From the NCBI GenBank assembly GCA_030581615.1, contig JAKTTT010000015.1, forward strand, positions 124,001 through 188,000: a stretch of 64,000 nucleotides of DNA, written 5' to 3'. Both the position numbers and the translations under genes were made by a program. Positions within the stretch are counted from its first letter, which is position 1. Every line of letters begins with the position of its first letter. Below are positions 55,205 to 64,000 of this stretch, piece after piece. Source of the DNA: Alloascoidea africana (lineage: Eukaryota; Ascomycota; Alloascoideomycetes; Alloascoideales; Alloascoideaceae). Below the pieces are notes generated by a model. The model saw only the letters and a program-made list of their open reading frames with translations. It searched no databases and was not told where the DNA came from.

Positions 55205-56020
55205 CTATGCTTCAGCATGCCCATGTCCATGCCCATGTCCATGGTGGTCGCCATGGCCGTGAGCATTGCCATGATGATGCCCCTGGCCCTGACCCTGGCC
55301 ATGGCCGTGATCTTGTCTGCTACCTGGGAACGAAGCTCCATGTTCACAAGGGGTAGGAGGAGGTCCTCTTAGTGGAGCATGTTTGACTTTTCCAACGTAC
55401 CAGTACTTTGGGTTATTTTCAAAAAACTGTTGCCATCCTTTAATCTCCTCTCTCGCTTTTTGAACATCCGGCAGTCCTCTCAGATCATGAGTCCATTCAT
55501 CTTCTTTTCTTAAACAGCCACTGCTAAATGCTCTTGCCGCATCTCTACCTGAAAACTGGGAGTATGAACCACCGGGACCGTAAGTACCAGGATTTGCCGA
55601 AACGTCGTAGACCTTGCCAAGTAGTGCAACATAGATGGGGAGATCGGGGTTTGAGCCATCATGCTGGGCCAATTCAGAGTCTGTTAAAGTAACTTCGGAT
55701 TCCAAAAGTCGAAACTTGACATATCGAGGGTTTAGCCATCGTGATTCTGACCCCCAGAAAAAAGTAGACGTTACAAAATAGGATACAACACAGTTCACGA
55801 CAATAAGACACAGGAGGACCCGTACTGCATCCATAACGGAAAAGTCTGGTCCTTCGACCTCGAATCGTCGCTGGGCGTACTCAACTACTCGCTCTGGTTT
55901 AGCTTCAACTGGTTCTGGTTCTGATTCTTGTTCTTGTTCTGCTTTAGACTTTGGTGCTGACGTTGAGGTCGGCACCTCATCACCAACACGTGGCTTGCGC
56001 TCTCTCAGTTCACTCGACAT
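55205..56020 (-). CDS. membrane-anchored cytochrome-b5-like (MAPR) protein with His-rich tail
   Basis: 271 aa. Residues 1-60 are charged (Glu/Lys/Pro), and one transmembrane segment lies at about 65-88 (VLLCLIVVNCVVSYFVTSTF). The MAPR/cytochrome-b5-like domain follows: LPIYVALLGKVYDVSANPGT, then YGPGGSYSQFSGRDAARAFS and DLRGLPDVQKAREEIKGWQQ FF. The YGPGGSY and GxVYDV motifs, with Tyr in place of the His heme ligands of true b5, are those of Dap1/PGRMC proteins that bind heme and assist P450 enzymes. The last 40 residues are almost only His and Gly (HGHGQGQG, HHHG, DHHGHGHGHGH), a likely metal-binding tail, made by a GCCATG-type DNA repeat. Exact orthologue not named. Confidence 0.85.
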   Translation of the reverse strand: MSSELRERKPRVGDEVPTSTSAPKSKAEQEQESEPEPVEAKPERVVEYAQRRFEVEGPDFSVMDAVRVLLCLIVVNCVVSYFVTSTFFWGSESRWLNPRYVKFRLLESEVTLTDSELAQHDGSNPDLPIYVALLGKVYDVSANPGTYGPGGSYSQFSGRDAARAFSSGCLRKEDEWTHDLRGLPDVQKAREEIKGWQQFFENNPKYWYVGKVKHAPLRGPPPTPCEHGASFPGSRQDHGHGQGQGQGHHHGNAHGHGDHHGHGHGHGHAEA

Positions 56021-57124
56021 TCTTCAGAGGCAGCAAAGATGGAAGACAATGATCACAGAGCGCACTGGAGTGGGCAATTATAAAGAAAGGGAAAAGAATC
56101 CAAGAGAAGGTTGGAAGAATAAATGGAGGCCCGCCAAGCGTTTAAGCGACTTTTGGGGGCGTATGGCGGCGTGTCGGTTCGCGTGCGCTGTGGGCGGCGA
56201 CTGGGATTGGATGGGTGGGTGGAAAGCAGGATAGAGCGCCAAATGGACAAGCACGGCGCACCGAACTCTGTTTCGGCTGGCTGGCGGCATCATGAGATCG
56301 CAACTGCCCAGACCCCGTCTTGCTGCTGATTGTGCTCGGAATTAGAAACAAGAACGAGGGACACCGAGATGCCCATGGCTGGTTTCGAGCCGAATGGAGC
56401 CGGTAAGAAGCCCATTTGGCTGTTTTCTGTTGATTTTGCTGGAGTGTGCGAATGCAGGCGAGCGTTCTGGGCCACGTGCATACCGAGAATGCACAAAGTA
56501 GAACAAGCGAAAAGAAAAAGAAGATAAAACTCAGGTTTCTTTTCATCTTCACTTTGTTTTTCTTGTGTGTTTTGGATATTTAATTGCCTTTTCAAGCCGA
56601 ATGGTTTGTATAATCACAAAATGTTTATAAATAAACAAGGACCGGCGTTTGGAAACTGTTTTCATAACAATAACGCCAGACATTTCTTATGCACTTTGAG
56701 ATTTCAAATTTGAAATTTGGAGTAGGGGAACAAAACAGGGGCACCGTGTATCAAGCTGAAGTTCACGGAAAATAAAGATATAGACTGGCTATGTTCGAGA
56801 TTCACGGAATTCAAAGGGTGGGGGACTAGGGTCTACTCACTTCCGCTCTAGCAAAAACATCTAAGCAAAAAAGTTGAAAACAGGCACAGCATATAAAAGC
56901 TATTGGTGGCTTTGCTGGTTTCTCAGGTGCAAGTTAATTATGTCCAGCATGGCGGCAGTTGGCCAGCACACTGCTCAGTGTGATGAAAATCACGCCAACT
57001 CTAACAATGCGATCCATATACGAAACGAATTTCAATTCAATTTGATTCAATTGAGCACTACTCTACTCTATTCAATTGCAGAGCATTTTCGAAAGAAACT
57101 AGATAACTATGTATGTGGCCGTAA
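56021..57124. other. intergenic 1.1 kb with a GC-rich block
   Basis: Contains the promoter of the MAPR gene (right of 56020) and the NDK1 3' region. 56110-56480 is GC-rich with open frames on both strands but no family match, and a CCACGTGC motif lies at 56473-56480. 56580-57124 is AT-rich with an ATTTCAAATTTGAAAT palindrome at 56701-56716 and ATTCAATT repeats near 57028-57075. Confidence 0.4.
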
Positions 57125-57742
57125 TCATGGCTTCTCATAGATCCAGTTGAAAAGGTTTGCCTGGTAATCGACGATCTCCTCAGGCTTGAACCACAGGGCA
57201 ATTTCTCTATTGGCAGACTCAACGGAGTCAGAACCGTGGGCAACATTTCGGCCGGTGTCGATGGCGAAGTCACCGCGGATGGTGCCAGGGGGAGAGTTGA
57301 GAGGGTTTGTAGCGCCGAGAATGGATCTTCCTTGCTTGACAACGTCTCTACCTTCCCAAACGGTGGCAAGAATTGGACCCGAGTTCATGTACTCGAGGAG
57401 CTTGGGGAAGAATGGCTTGTCGACAAGTTCAGCATAGTGCTCCTTTAGGTGCTCTTCGCCAGGAGTGGTGAGCTTGATTGCAACCAGCTTGAAGCCTCTT
57501 TGCTCGAACCGTGCGAGAATTGGAGCAATCAATCCACGTTGAACACCATCAGGCTAAATAAGGGGGAGAGACACAGACGAATTAATTCACAGTAACAGAA
57601 CAGAACAGAACAGAACAGCAAATCGATTGTTCAAGGTAGCGCCTGAGAAGGAGTCCTAATCATGCAAGCCTAGGGGGAGGAATTGGAACACAGGGGGATC
57701 AGGACATACCTTGATGGCAATAAAAGTTCTCTCGTCAGCCAT
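57125..57742 (-). CDS. NDK1: nucleoside diphosphate kinase, two exons
   Basis: Exon 1 is 57742-57710 ([11 protein letters not shown]) and exon 2 is 57553-57125, joined over a 156-bp intron (GTATGT...TTTAG); 153 aa, exactly the yeast length. The junction restores [23 protein letters not shown]. Active-site motif [20 protein letters not shown] carries the phosphorylated His, and [20 protein letters not shown] is the nucleotide-binding loop. It moves gamma-phosphate from ATP to other NDPs. The intron holds a short (AACAG)n run at 57595-57618 (plus strand). C-terminus ends NWIYEKP as in fungal enzymes. Confidence 0.98.
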
Positions 57743-59260
57743 TGTCAAAAAGATAAGTTCAAATCGAGATTTTCAGCTACCTCTAGAGGAGAACGGGAAA
57801 AAGGAGGGAGAAGGATCAAAAGGCACACTTGGGGCCAATTTATAGAGTTCGCAATGTGGCCCATTGGGCTCGAAAATGCACGTTTTATCCGGGTAAAACG
57901 GCGAGCATTCACATAGCGATGCTCTAGTTCCTTCGCCTAGGAGCACAAGCAGCGAATAGAAGAATGTGAGAAGATATTTGAATATGGATCTCACTTGTTT
58001 ATATGCGATAGACTGGATCTGGCTAGGAGAAAGAAGATGGAACTTGCGGTACGCTTGGTAGACAGCGAAGCGCGCTGGTGTTTGCACAGAGCGAGGGGAG
58101 AAAGAAAGAGATGCATCGAAAGTGAGACGATTCATGAAGCGGACTTGAGAGGAAGAGCCTGTGGACTATATGGCATGGAGCTTTGCGAGCAGGCCTTTGA
58201 CCCTTTGCGTGCGCTCCTTTTTTCCCGGCTGGGATTGCGATTTGGAATTGGTCACTGTCTTCCCCTCGGTGTTTCATGTTTTTAATACTTGGTGAAGAGG
58301 CAGTTATATTTAGAGAGATACCCAGCATTTGTAGCTGGAGAGCGATCGAATGGGCAAAAGAGACAAAGAAGAAACACCACCTGGCCCGTCGATCAGTCTC
58401 GGACCCAGTCTCAGACTTGATCTCGGGCAACGCTGGGCTTAATCCTGCTGTTGCACAGCTTCGCCAGCCCTCCACCGCCATGCTCATCGCCATTCCCGGT
58501 TCCAGTTCCAGCCTGCAAACAGCCTGGGGTTGGCCCTGCCTCCTACGCCGCCTATCAGCACTGGGCAGGACAGACCCGATTCCCAATCTCCATATCGAAG
58601 CCCGTGTCTCCGGACATTGAAGTTCCCCCTGGACTACGAGGACTGGGACTGGACGGAGACTACTGGAGCTGGCCGGGCCGGCGATTTAGTTGTGCCTGAG
58701 TGCGAGCTTGTGTGGGGAAAGGAGCGGTTGGGATTATGGTTCTGGGAGTGGTTATTACGCCATTTGTGTCAGGGTCTTGATTCCACAGTCCCTGGCCCAC
58801 CGGCCCTGTGTCCTCTCGTCACTCTCCGTGCCTGGCAATGCTCCTTCTTCCCCCAATCCAAGCACATGTTCCCATGGTGTGTTTGTAGTTTTCCTAAAAT
58901 TAGACGCGGAAATTCATGATGGCCGTTCGACTCAATTTAGTCCCATACAATAATACAATGCAGCCCAATATGCTTGGGGTTCCGTTCAGTTCAGTTCAAT
59001 TCTGCCCAATCCAATTTAATCCAGTTCGGTTCAGATTCAGATTCAGATTCAGATCCGGAATCAAAAATCACACTATTGCAATTGCCATACACTCGCAATC
59101 GAGGTCTATAATTAGCAAAAGAAAATGATGAGAATGGAAAAGTAGAAGAAGAGAAATGCTTATATAAAGAACTCTAATGGCTTCACTTTAACCTGTTCTA
59201 ATCCACAGACCAGCTTGGATTGTTACTTGCTTATTTTCTCAGAAATATAACTATCAACCA
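57743..59260. promoter_or_regulatory. 1.5-kb divergent region NDK1 / pepsin-like gene
   Basis: Contains a TCCGGGTAAA motif at about 57888 near NDK1, a GC-rich block at 58380-58900 with overlapping chance frames, and repeats of GTTCAG/ATTCAG type at 58984-59056 ((ATTCAG)n at 59033-59056). The pepsin-like gene side ends in an AT-rich leader with TATATAAAG at 59160-59168, about 95 bp above its ATG, a good TATA box. Confidence 0.5.
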
Positions 59261-60508
59261 ATGAAGCTATCTATTTTTTCTCTGCTCAGCCTTGTAGCAT
59301 CAACAGCGCTAGCATATCCTTCTTCAGCTTTCCAAAAACGAGATGATGATGGGGGAGAAGTTGACGGAGTCATCAAGATCCCAATTGGCGGAGATTTGGG
59401 CTCAGAAGAGGCCAAAAAGCTCCTTTTTAAAAGAGACGGTGACGGAGGCCAGATTGGCAATTATCTCTACAACATTGGCTACTACTACTCTACTTACTTT
59501 GAAGTAGGCACTCCTTCCCAGTACCAGGTCCTGGCAATATCCACCGGTAGCGGCGCTTCCTGGTTCTATAACAGAGACACCCAGGGAGCCATTTACACTT
59601 ATAACCCATGGACATCAAGCACCCAAAAGTACATCAATGGCAACTTTGCTCAGCCATGGCCTGATGGAAGCGCCGGCCATTGGGGAGACTGGTTCTCCGA
59701 CAAGTTCTACTATGGAGGTGCTACAGTTGATGACCAGGCCTTTGGTCTCGTCTACTCTTACCAGGACAGAAGCAGCGTTGTGGGATTCGGCCTCCCTAGT
59801 CAATCAATTGCTTCGAACCCGGCTTTGAAACCTTTACCCCAGACTTTGACCGATAAGGGCTACATCTACAACAATGCCTACTCGCTTTACCTTAACGGCA
59901 AGGACTACTGGTATGGATATCTTCTCCTGGGCGGCGTGGACACGGAAAAGTATACTGGGAATCTCCAATGGGTTCCTACCAAAACTGACTACGCTTATGA
60001 AGTCGAACTTTCTGCCATCTACAGCAGCGATTGGTACTACTACAACACACAGACCGTTGATGTTGTTTTCGAGAGCGCTTATCTCTTCTCCTTCCTACCT
60101 TCCGATATAGTAACCGGTCTAGCCAATGCCCTGGGTGCTCAATATTTGGATCAGGGTGTTTACTACTTTGATGAGGTTCCTTCCAAATCCGTCACTTTCT
60201 CTTTCCATGGTGCGAACATCACTGTTTCGGGTGAAGAACTCGCGATCTCTGTTAGCGACTTGAGGTACGACGACAGCACGGATTTCCCTCTTCGTGACGA
60301 CCAGTACGTCTTTGGTCTGCTTCCAAACACGCTTACCCATGGCCTCAACTTCCTCGGAGGCACTTTCCTCAGATCCGCCTATGCTGTCTTTGACGGAGAG
60401 AATAAACGAGTTTACCTTGCCCAGTCCAACTGGGGTGCTGACAGCTCCAACATCCAGGTGATTAAGGATAAAGTCGTGCCTGGAGGCTCTCCAGCTCCTT
60501 GGTTGTGA
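59261..60508 (+). CDS. secreted pepsin-fold protein lacking catalytic aspartates (aspartic pseudoprotease)
   Basis: 415 aa, yapsin-related. Signal peptide MKLSIFSLLSLVASTALA (1-18) and a propeptide with two Kex2-type sites (KR 26-27 and KR 57-58). The fold is recognisable: YYYSTYFEVGTPSQYQVLAI, then SVVGFGLPSQSIASNP, LLLGGVDTEKYTGNLQWVPT, SDIVTGLANALGAQYL and GTFLRSAYAVFDGENKRVYL AQ. The first active motif is ISTGSG where DTGSS is expected (Ser at 94 replaces Asp), and the second is FESAYLFSFLP where DSGTTLTYLP is expected (Glu at 271 replaces Asp). The C-terminal LGDTFLR Asp is also Gly. There is no Cys at all, so the usual disulfides are gone, and no GPI tail. The frame is intact with a TATA box, so it is probably expressed; peptidase activity is unlikely. 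Confidence 0.88.
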   Translation: MKLSIFSLLSLVASTALAYPSSAFQKRDDDGGEVDGVIKIPIGGDLGSEEAKKLLFKRDGDGGQIGNYLYNIGYYYSTYFEVGTPSQYQVLAISTGSGASWFYNRDTQGAIYTYNPWTSSTQKYINGNFAQPWPDGSAGHWGDWFSDKFYYGGATVDDQAFGLVYSYQDRSSVVGFGLPSQSIASNPALKPLPQTLTDKGYIYNNAYSLYLNGKDYWYGYLLLGGVDTEKYTGNLQWVPTKTDYAYEVELSAIYSSDWYYYNTQTVDVVFESAYLFSFLPSDIVTGLANALGAQYLDQGVYYFDEVPSKSVTFSFHGANITVSGEELAISVSDLRYDDSTDFPLRDDQYVFGLLPNTLTHGLNFLGGTFLRSAYAVFDGENKRVYLAQSNWGADSSNIQVIKDKVVPGGSPAPWL

Positions 60509-60969
60509 TAATCTACACAACAACAAGCATAAGAAAATTTACAATTCTATTTTAAATGTTCGGATTTCAGAGCAAATCATAAAGTTTTTTTGTTTCACTT
60601 TATCGCTCGCTAATTACATTTAAACTTGATTGATGCCTTTTTTTTTTTCAAATAATTATTTTTTTATGTGCTAAGTTTTATACTTTGAACTAATTGCAGT
60701 CGTTACATGAATGAAAGTTGAATAACTTGAACCAATCCATCCGTATGAAAAAGTAGTAAACCAAAAAAAAAAAAAAATAGAAAAAGTAATAAGAAATGCA
60801 TGCATATCAACTTTTTGCATCCCACTCCAAACGGAAAGATTGCAAGTAAGGCATGATGAGATGTAAATCATCATAATAGAAAACAAGAAAACAAAAAAAC
60901 AAAAAAATTATTCCCATAATAAGCATTAAAAACAAAAGTAACACAAATAAACGAAACATCACATTATTC
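60509..60969. other. AT-rich intergenic between convergent genes
   Basis: 461 bp with T- and A-runs (60639-60650, 60763-60777), the 3' ends of two convergent genes. No gene or RNA recognised. Confidence 0.45.
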
Positions 60970-62798
60970 TTAAAATTCCGAGGATTTACTGCCTCGGCGG
61001 TTGTGTTCGTGATAACGGAAGTAATTCATCAAATTCCACATTTTCCCACCGATATCGGTAGGCCTGGAGTTGTTTAGCCGGTTAGCGCCAGTACCTGCGC
61101 CATCACCAGCAGGAGCCTCGGTCTCAGAGCCTATATCTGAGCCAATATCAGAACCTACTTCAAAACCAGCCTCAGAGTCAGCATCATTCCCATTGCCATT
61201 CCCGCCACGATTTCCAGGGTTTGCCTCGGGACGAGCTCCGATAGTTGGAACATAGTGTGAAGTTCTCCAGGCGGGTAGATCATCAATCCACATCTGCTCA
61301 ATCTGCTCGAGCGTTTTGCCTCTGGTCTCGGGAAACAACAAGAAGACGTGGATGGTCATGACGAAACAAAACACCCCAAATATGATGTAGGTCCGCCAGG
61401 TAATGTTGCGAAACGCGGTAGGCACAAATAGTGCAAGTGCAAAATTGAAAGTCCAGTTCGCCGCGGTACAAATACCATTACCTTTGGCCCTGTGTTTCGT
61501 CGGGAAGATTTCGGACACGTAAATCCACATTCCAGGGCCCCAAGTTGGAGAAAACGAGGCCACAAACAGATACGAGCATGCAATTAACCCCCGCGACGCG
61601 TGCTTGTTGATTATCGTGACGCGGAGATTCTTGTTGCCGTTGATTGAATGGACTGGATGGCCGTGCGTAGCCACTATGCCAGCTGCGGCAAACAGCCAAA
61701 TCATCATCAGGAAGGAGCCCGCCATTAACAGCTTCCTCCTACCCAGGCGGTCGATAAGAATAAGGCCTGGGATCGTCATGACTACGTTAATCACGTATTG
61801 GATCGACGAAGACGCCAGATTCGCGTCTCCTTGGTATCCAGCCATGCTGAAGATGTATACAACGTAGTACATCATAACGTTGATTCCACACAGCTGCTGC
61901 CATATCTGACCCCACAGTCCCACCATGGTTCGCTTGATTGAGTCCTTTGCAAACAGATCCAGCAGCGTTACTTTCTTTGCCTCGCGGTCCATGAGCATCG
62001 CCTGTTTCATCTCCGTGATCTCTGTTATCACTTTTTCGTCGTACTTGTTGCCCTTTGCCTCAATGTTCGCAACCACCATGATGGCTTCCTCCCAATGGCC
62101 ATGATTCCCAAGCCAGCGCGGCGACTCTGGCAAAAACATTACACCAATGAAGAGTAGCAGTCCAGGGACTGTCTGGAGACCCCACGCGACCCGGAAAGAC
62201 GCTGGACCGTCAATGTGGGTACAGCCGTAGGATATAAAGAAGTAGACCATTATCCCCCACGTCACCGCCCATTGGAACAGTCCCACGAGTCTGCCTCGGA
62301 TGTGCTTAGGAGCGATTTCTGAAACGTAGACTGGTACCTGGGAGGACGTCAGGCCGATTGCGCAACCAGCGATCAACCTCCCAAAGATCAGTTGTGTTTT
62401 ATTTTGAACTGCGCACTGGATTGCAGAGCCCACTATCCAGATCACGGCGGCAAGTTGGAGCAACTTCCTCCTTCCGATCTGGTCGCAGAGCCAACCTCCC
62501 ATAAGACTGGAGAGCATTGATCCCCCCGCCATACTAGCGGTGATTCCACCCTGTGTTATTGTGTCGGGATATCCAAAAAACTTCAGGTACTCGTCATGTT
62601 CGACAAAGGCAGACACGCTAGAATCGCATTGTTAGAATCAACATCATTTATGACCATGGTTTGCTTTCTAATTTTTTTGGTTTATTGCTTTAGCGTGTGT
62701 TCTACTTTTAATACTTGCCTGCTGACATCAAAGCCAAATAGTGCTCCTCCGATACACGCCAATGCAGTGACAAAATAGGCATTGTAAACCACCAGCAT
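60970..62798 (-). CDS. sugar porter of the major facilitator superfamily (hexose transporter type), two exons
   Basis: Exon 1 is 62798-62719 (80 nt) and exon 2 is 62617-60970, giving 575 aa. The intron (62718-62618) begins GCAAGT, not GT: only this GC-AG splice keeps the frame and restores CIGGALFGFDVSSVSAFV of the first transmembrane helix; the branch is TTCTAAC. Twelve spans with sugar-porter motifs: DQIGRRKLL, PVYVSEIAPKHIRGRLVGLF, PESPRWL, QIWQQLCGINVMMYYVVYIF, DRLGRRKLL and PETRGKTLEQIE. QQ in the seventh helix region fits hexose transport. The Gly/Asp/Ser-rich C-terminal tail carries SDIGSDIGSE repeats. The substrate is not decided. Promoter to the right. Confidence 0.93.
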
Positions 62799-64000
62799 TG
62801 GTTATTGGATAGCTGAGATTGTTGAGCCCGTAGCAGAGTCGAACAAAAAATCCAGAATTGCTGGAGATGTTGCTAGGCAAGGGAGTTAAAAAGTATAGAA
62901 AGACTTGAAAAGAATAAAAAAAAGATGACTGACTAATCTAACCTAAACGTTAACAAGGCTCCGAATTTCAAGTCGATGCTCGCCCAGCTGCTTGCCCAGC
63001 TTTCCCAGCCACTTTGTTTGAATTGACCTTGATCCCAGCACTGATGTTTAACCCTTGTTTTGCCGGGAAATTGATTGCCAGATTAAACCCACAAAATTCC
63101 CCTTAGTTTTTTGTCCGTCTGGTAGCGCTTATTCAAAAAGGGCAAGCAAGACTCTGTTGCGAGATTGAAGAAAGCCATTATTGAATCAAGCACACGCACG
63201 TAACAATGGCAAAAATTATATGCACTGGGTGCATATGCGACGGGCCGAGTTTTTGCCTCTTTGAGGCATTCTGCGAGATCGGGATGCGTGGTTCCGCATT
63301 CAGCACATTCTGCAGCTAAGACCAAATTCATTACAGGGCAGGGTAACTGTGCTTTTATCCGCGGCTCACTCCTGCAAGCTATTGCCGAGACGGATCGGGC
63401 AAACCTGATTGAGTGACATCATTAAGTAGGAAATTAGATTTGACCAGATCAATTCAGTTCGATATCAACACGTGGTTTTTTGTCTTCTAGTTCTAGAAAA
63501 CCCGGATCTTTTTTTCACAAGCTATTCTTTCACCGCTATGAATATGTTTTGTGAGAAGTGTTAAGTTGGGCTCATTTGTATTGATATCTGGGTTAGTAGT
63601 GTTTGGTTTTTGATTTCATACCATCCCCACAATAACATGAAAACCCAAAACACGGACTGAATCTTTGGAGATCAACGTTGAACGTTTTAATATTCTATTA
63701 TGCTGTACGTATGAATTTTTCTTTTTCTTTGATTCGTTTTTTTTCATTTTTCATTTTTTCACTCTTTTTTGCGTAAAACATGAATAAAAAGAGCGCTAAA
63801 AGAAAGTGAAAATGAAAAGTCTGGTTACTTCTTACTGATTGGGAACAGAATCTCTATTGACCCAAGAGAAGATACTGTGTAACTGGAGAAGAAAAATCCA
63901 AAACAAAAACACGTTTTGACAAAACAAGGAAAAACGACAAGATCTGCAATAGTCTTTAAACCAGAAGGTGGTCGTCCTGTCTTGGTTTGAATCGTTTAGT
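62799..64000. other. upstream region of the sugar-porter gene to the window edge
   Basis: 1.2 kb. It has CCAGCTGCTTGCCCAGC-like repeats at 62981-63011 and a TATA-poor AT stretch near 62905-62925; an ACACGTGG motif lies at 63469-63476, and the last 300 bp are T-rich. A small minus-strand frame at 63083-63331 is discussed under rejected items. No gene is supported. Confidence 0.4.

Noticed and set aside
62835-62860. Possible tRNA T-arm (AGTCGAAC) near 62835.
   Set aside because: No acceptor stem, anticodon arm or A-box could be placed around it; a tRNAscan run would settle it.
63083-63331. 82-codon minus-strand frame (MNLVLAAECAECGTTHPDLA and onward) with a CxxC and several further Cys.
   Set aside because: It has an ATG and some Cys pairing pattern but lies in the promoter region of the sugar-porter gene, has no recognisable family and no supporting introns or context. 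Transcript data could revive it.

Overview
The window is nuclear DNA of a budding yeast (Saccharomycotina). Evidence for this includes Puf6, Sec72, Tom5, Scd6, Vps3, Ctf4 and Nup57 orthologues, dense single-gene spacing, and introns with YNCTAAC branch sites, including two perfect TACTAAC. It is unlikely to be Saccharomycetaceae: a complex I subunit (NDUFA8/NUPM type) is present and introns are frequent. I placed 19 introns in 10 of 29 protein genes, up to five in one gene and mostly near 5' ends. A CTG codon falls on a conserved Leu of Pgi1 (8457-8459), which argues against CTG-Ser decoding. An early-diverging lineage (Dipodascaceae/Trichomonascaceae, Lipomycetaceae or similar) fits, but I cannot name the species. 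No rRNA, tRNA or CRISPR was recognised.

Layout. 1-9.6 kb: COY1 (cut by the edge), HAT2, a striatin gene with six exons, a copper-fist regulator and PGI1. 9.6-23.2 kb: a small GPI-type wall protein, PUF6, VPS3, a mitochondrial protein and OSH1. 23.2-33.3 kb: an accessory-looking stretch with long intergenic regions around a MEP1/3-type ammonium transporter, an orphan acidic secreted protein, a 3.8-kb stretch without genes and a second GPI mannoprotein. 33.3-44.0 kb: compact housekeeping genes CTF4, NDUFA8, NUP57, TOM5 (50 aa, spliced), SPN1, RPS23 and ANT1. 44.0-51.2 kb: PHO4-type bHLH, an unknown membrane-associated protein, and the divergent pair SCD6/NAT3. 51.2-54.0 kb: a transposon graveyard with broken Mutator-like (MULE) transposase pieces and three pairs of inverted repeats. 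54.4-64.0 kb: SEC72, a cytochrome-b5-like (MAPR) protein with a His-rich tail, NDK1, a secreted pepsin-fold protein that has lost both catalytic Asp residues and every Cys, and a sugar porter with a GC-AG intron.

The genes do not form a pathway cluster. They are ordinary dispersed eukaryotic genes, with convergent pairs 35-500 bp apart and short divergent promoters (180-230 bp). The most unusual items are the pepsin-like pseudoprotease, the nested palindromes built from MULE fragments, the 3.8-kb gene-free region, and the GC-rich or hexanucleotide-repeat-rich promoter blocks. I did not find a convincing new multi-gene system.
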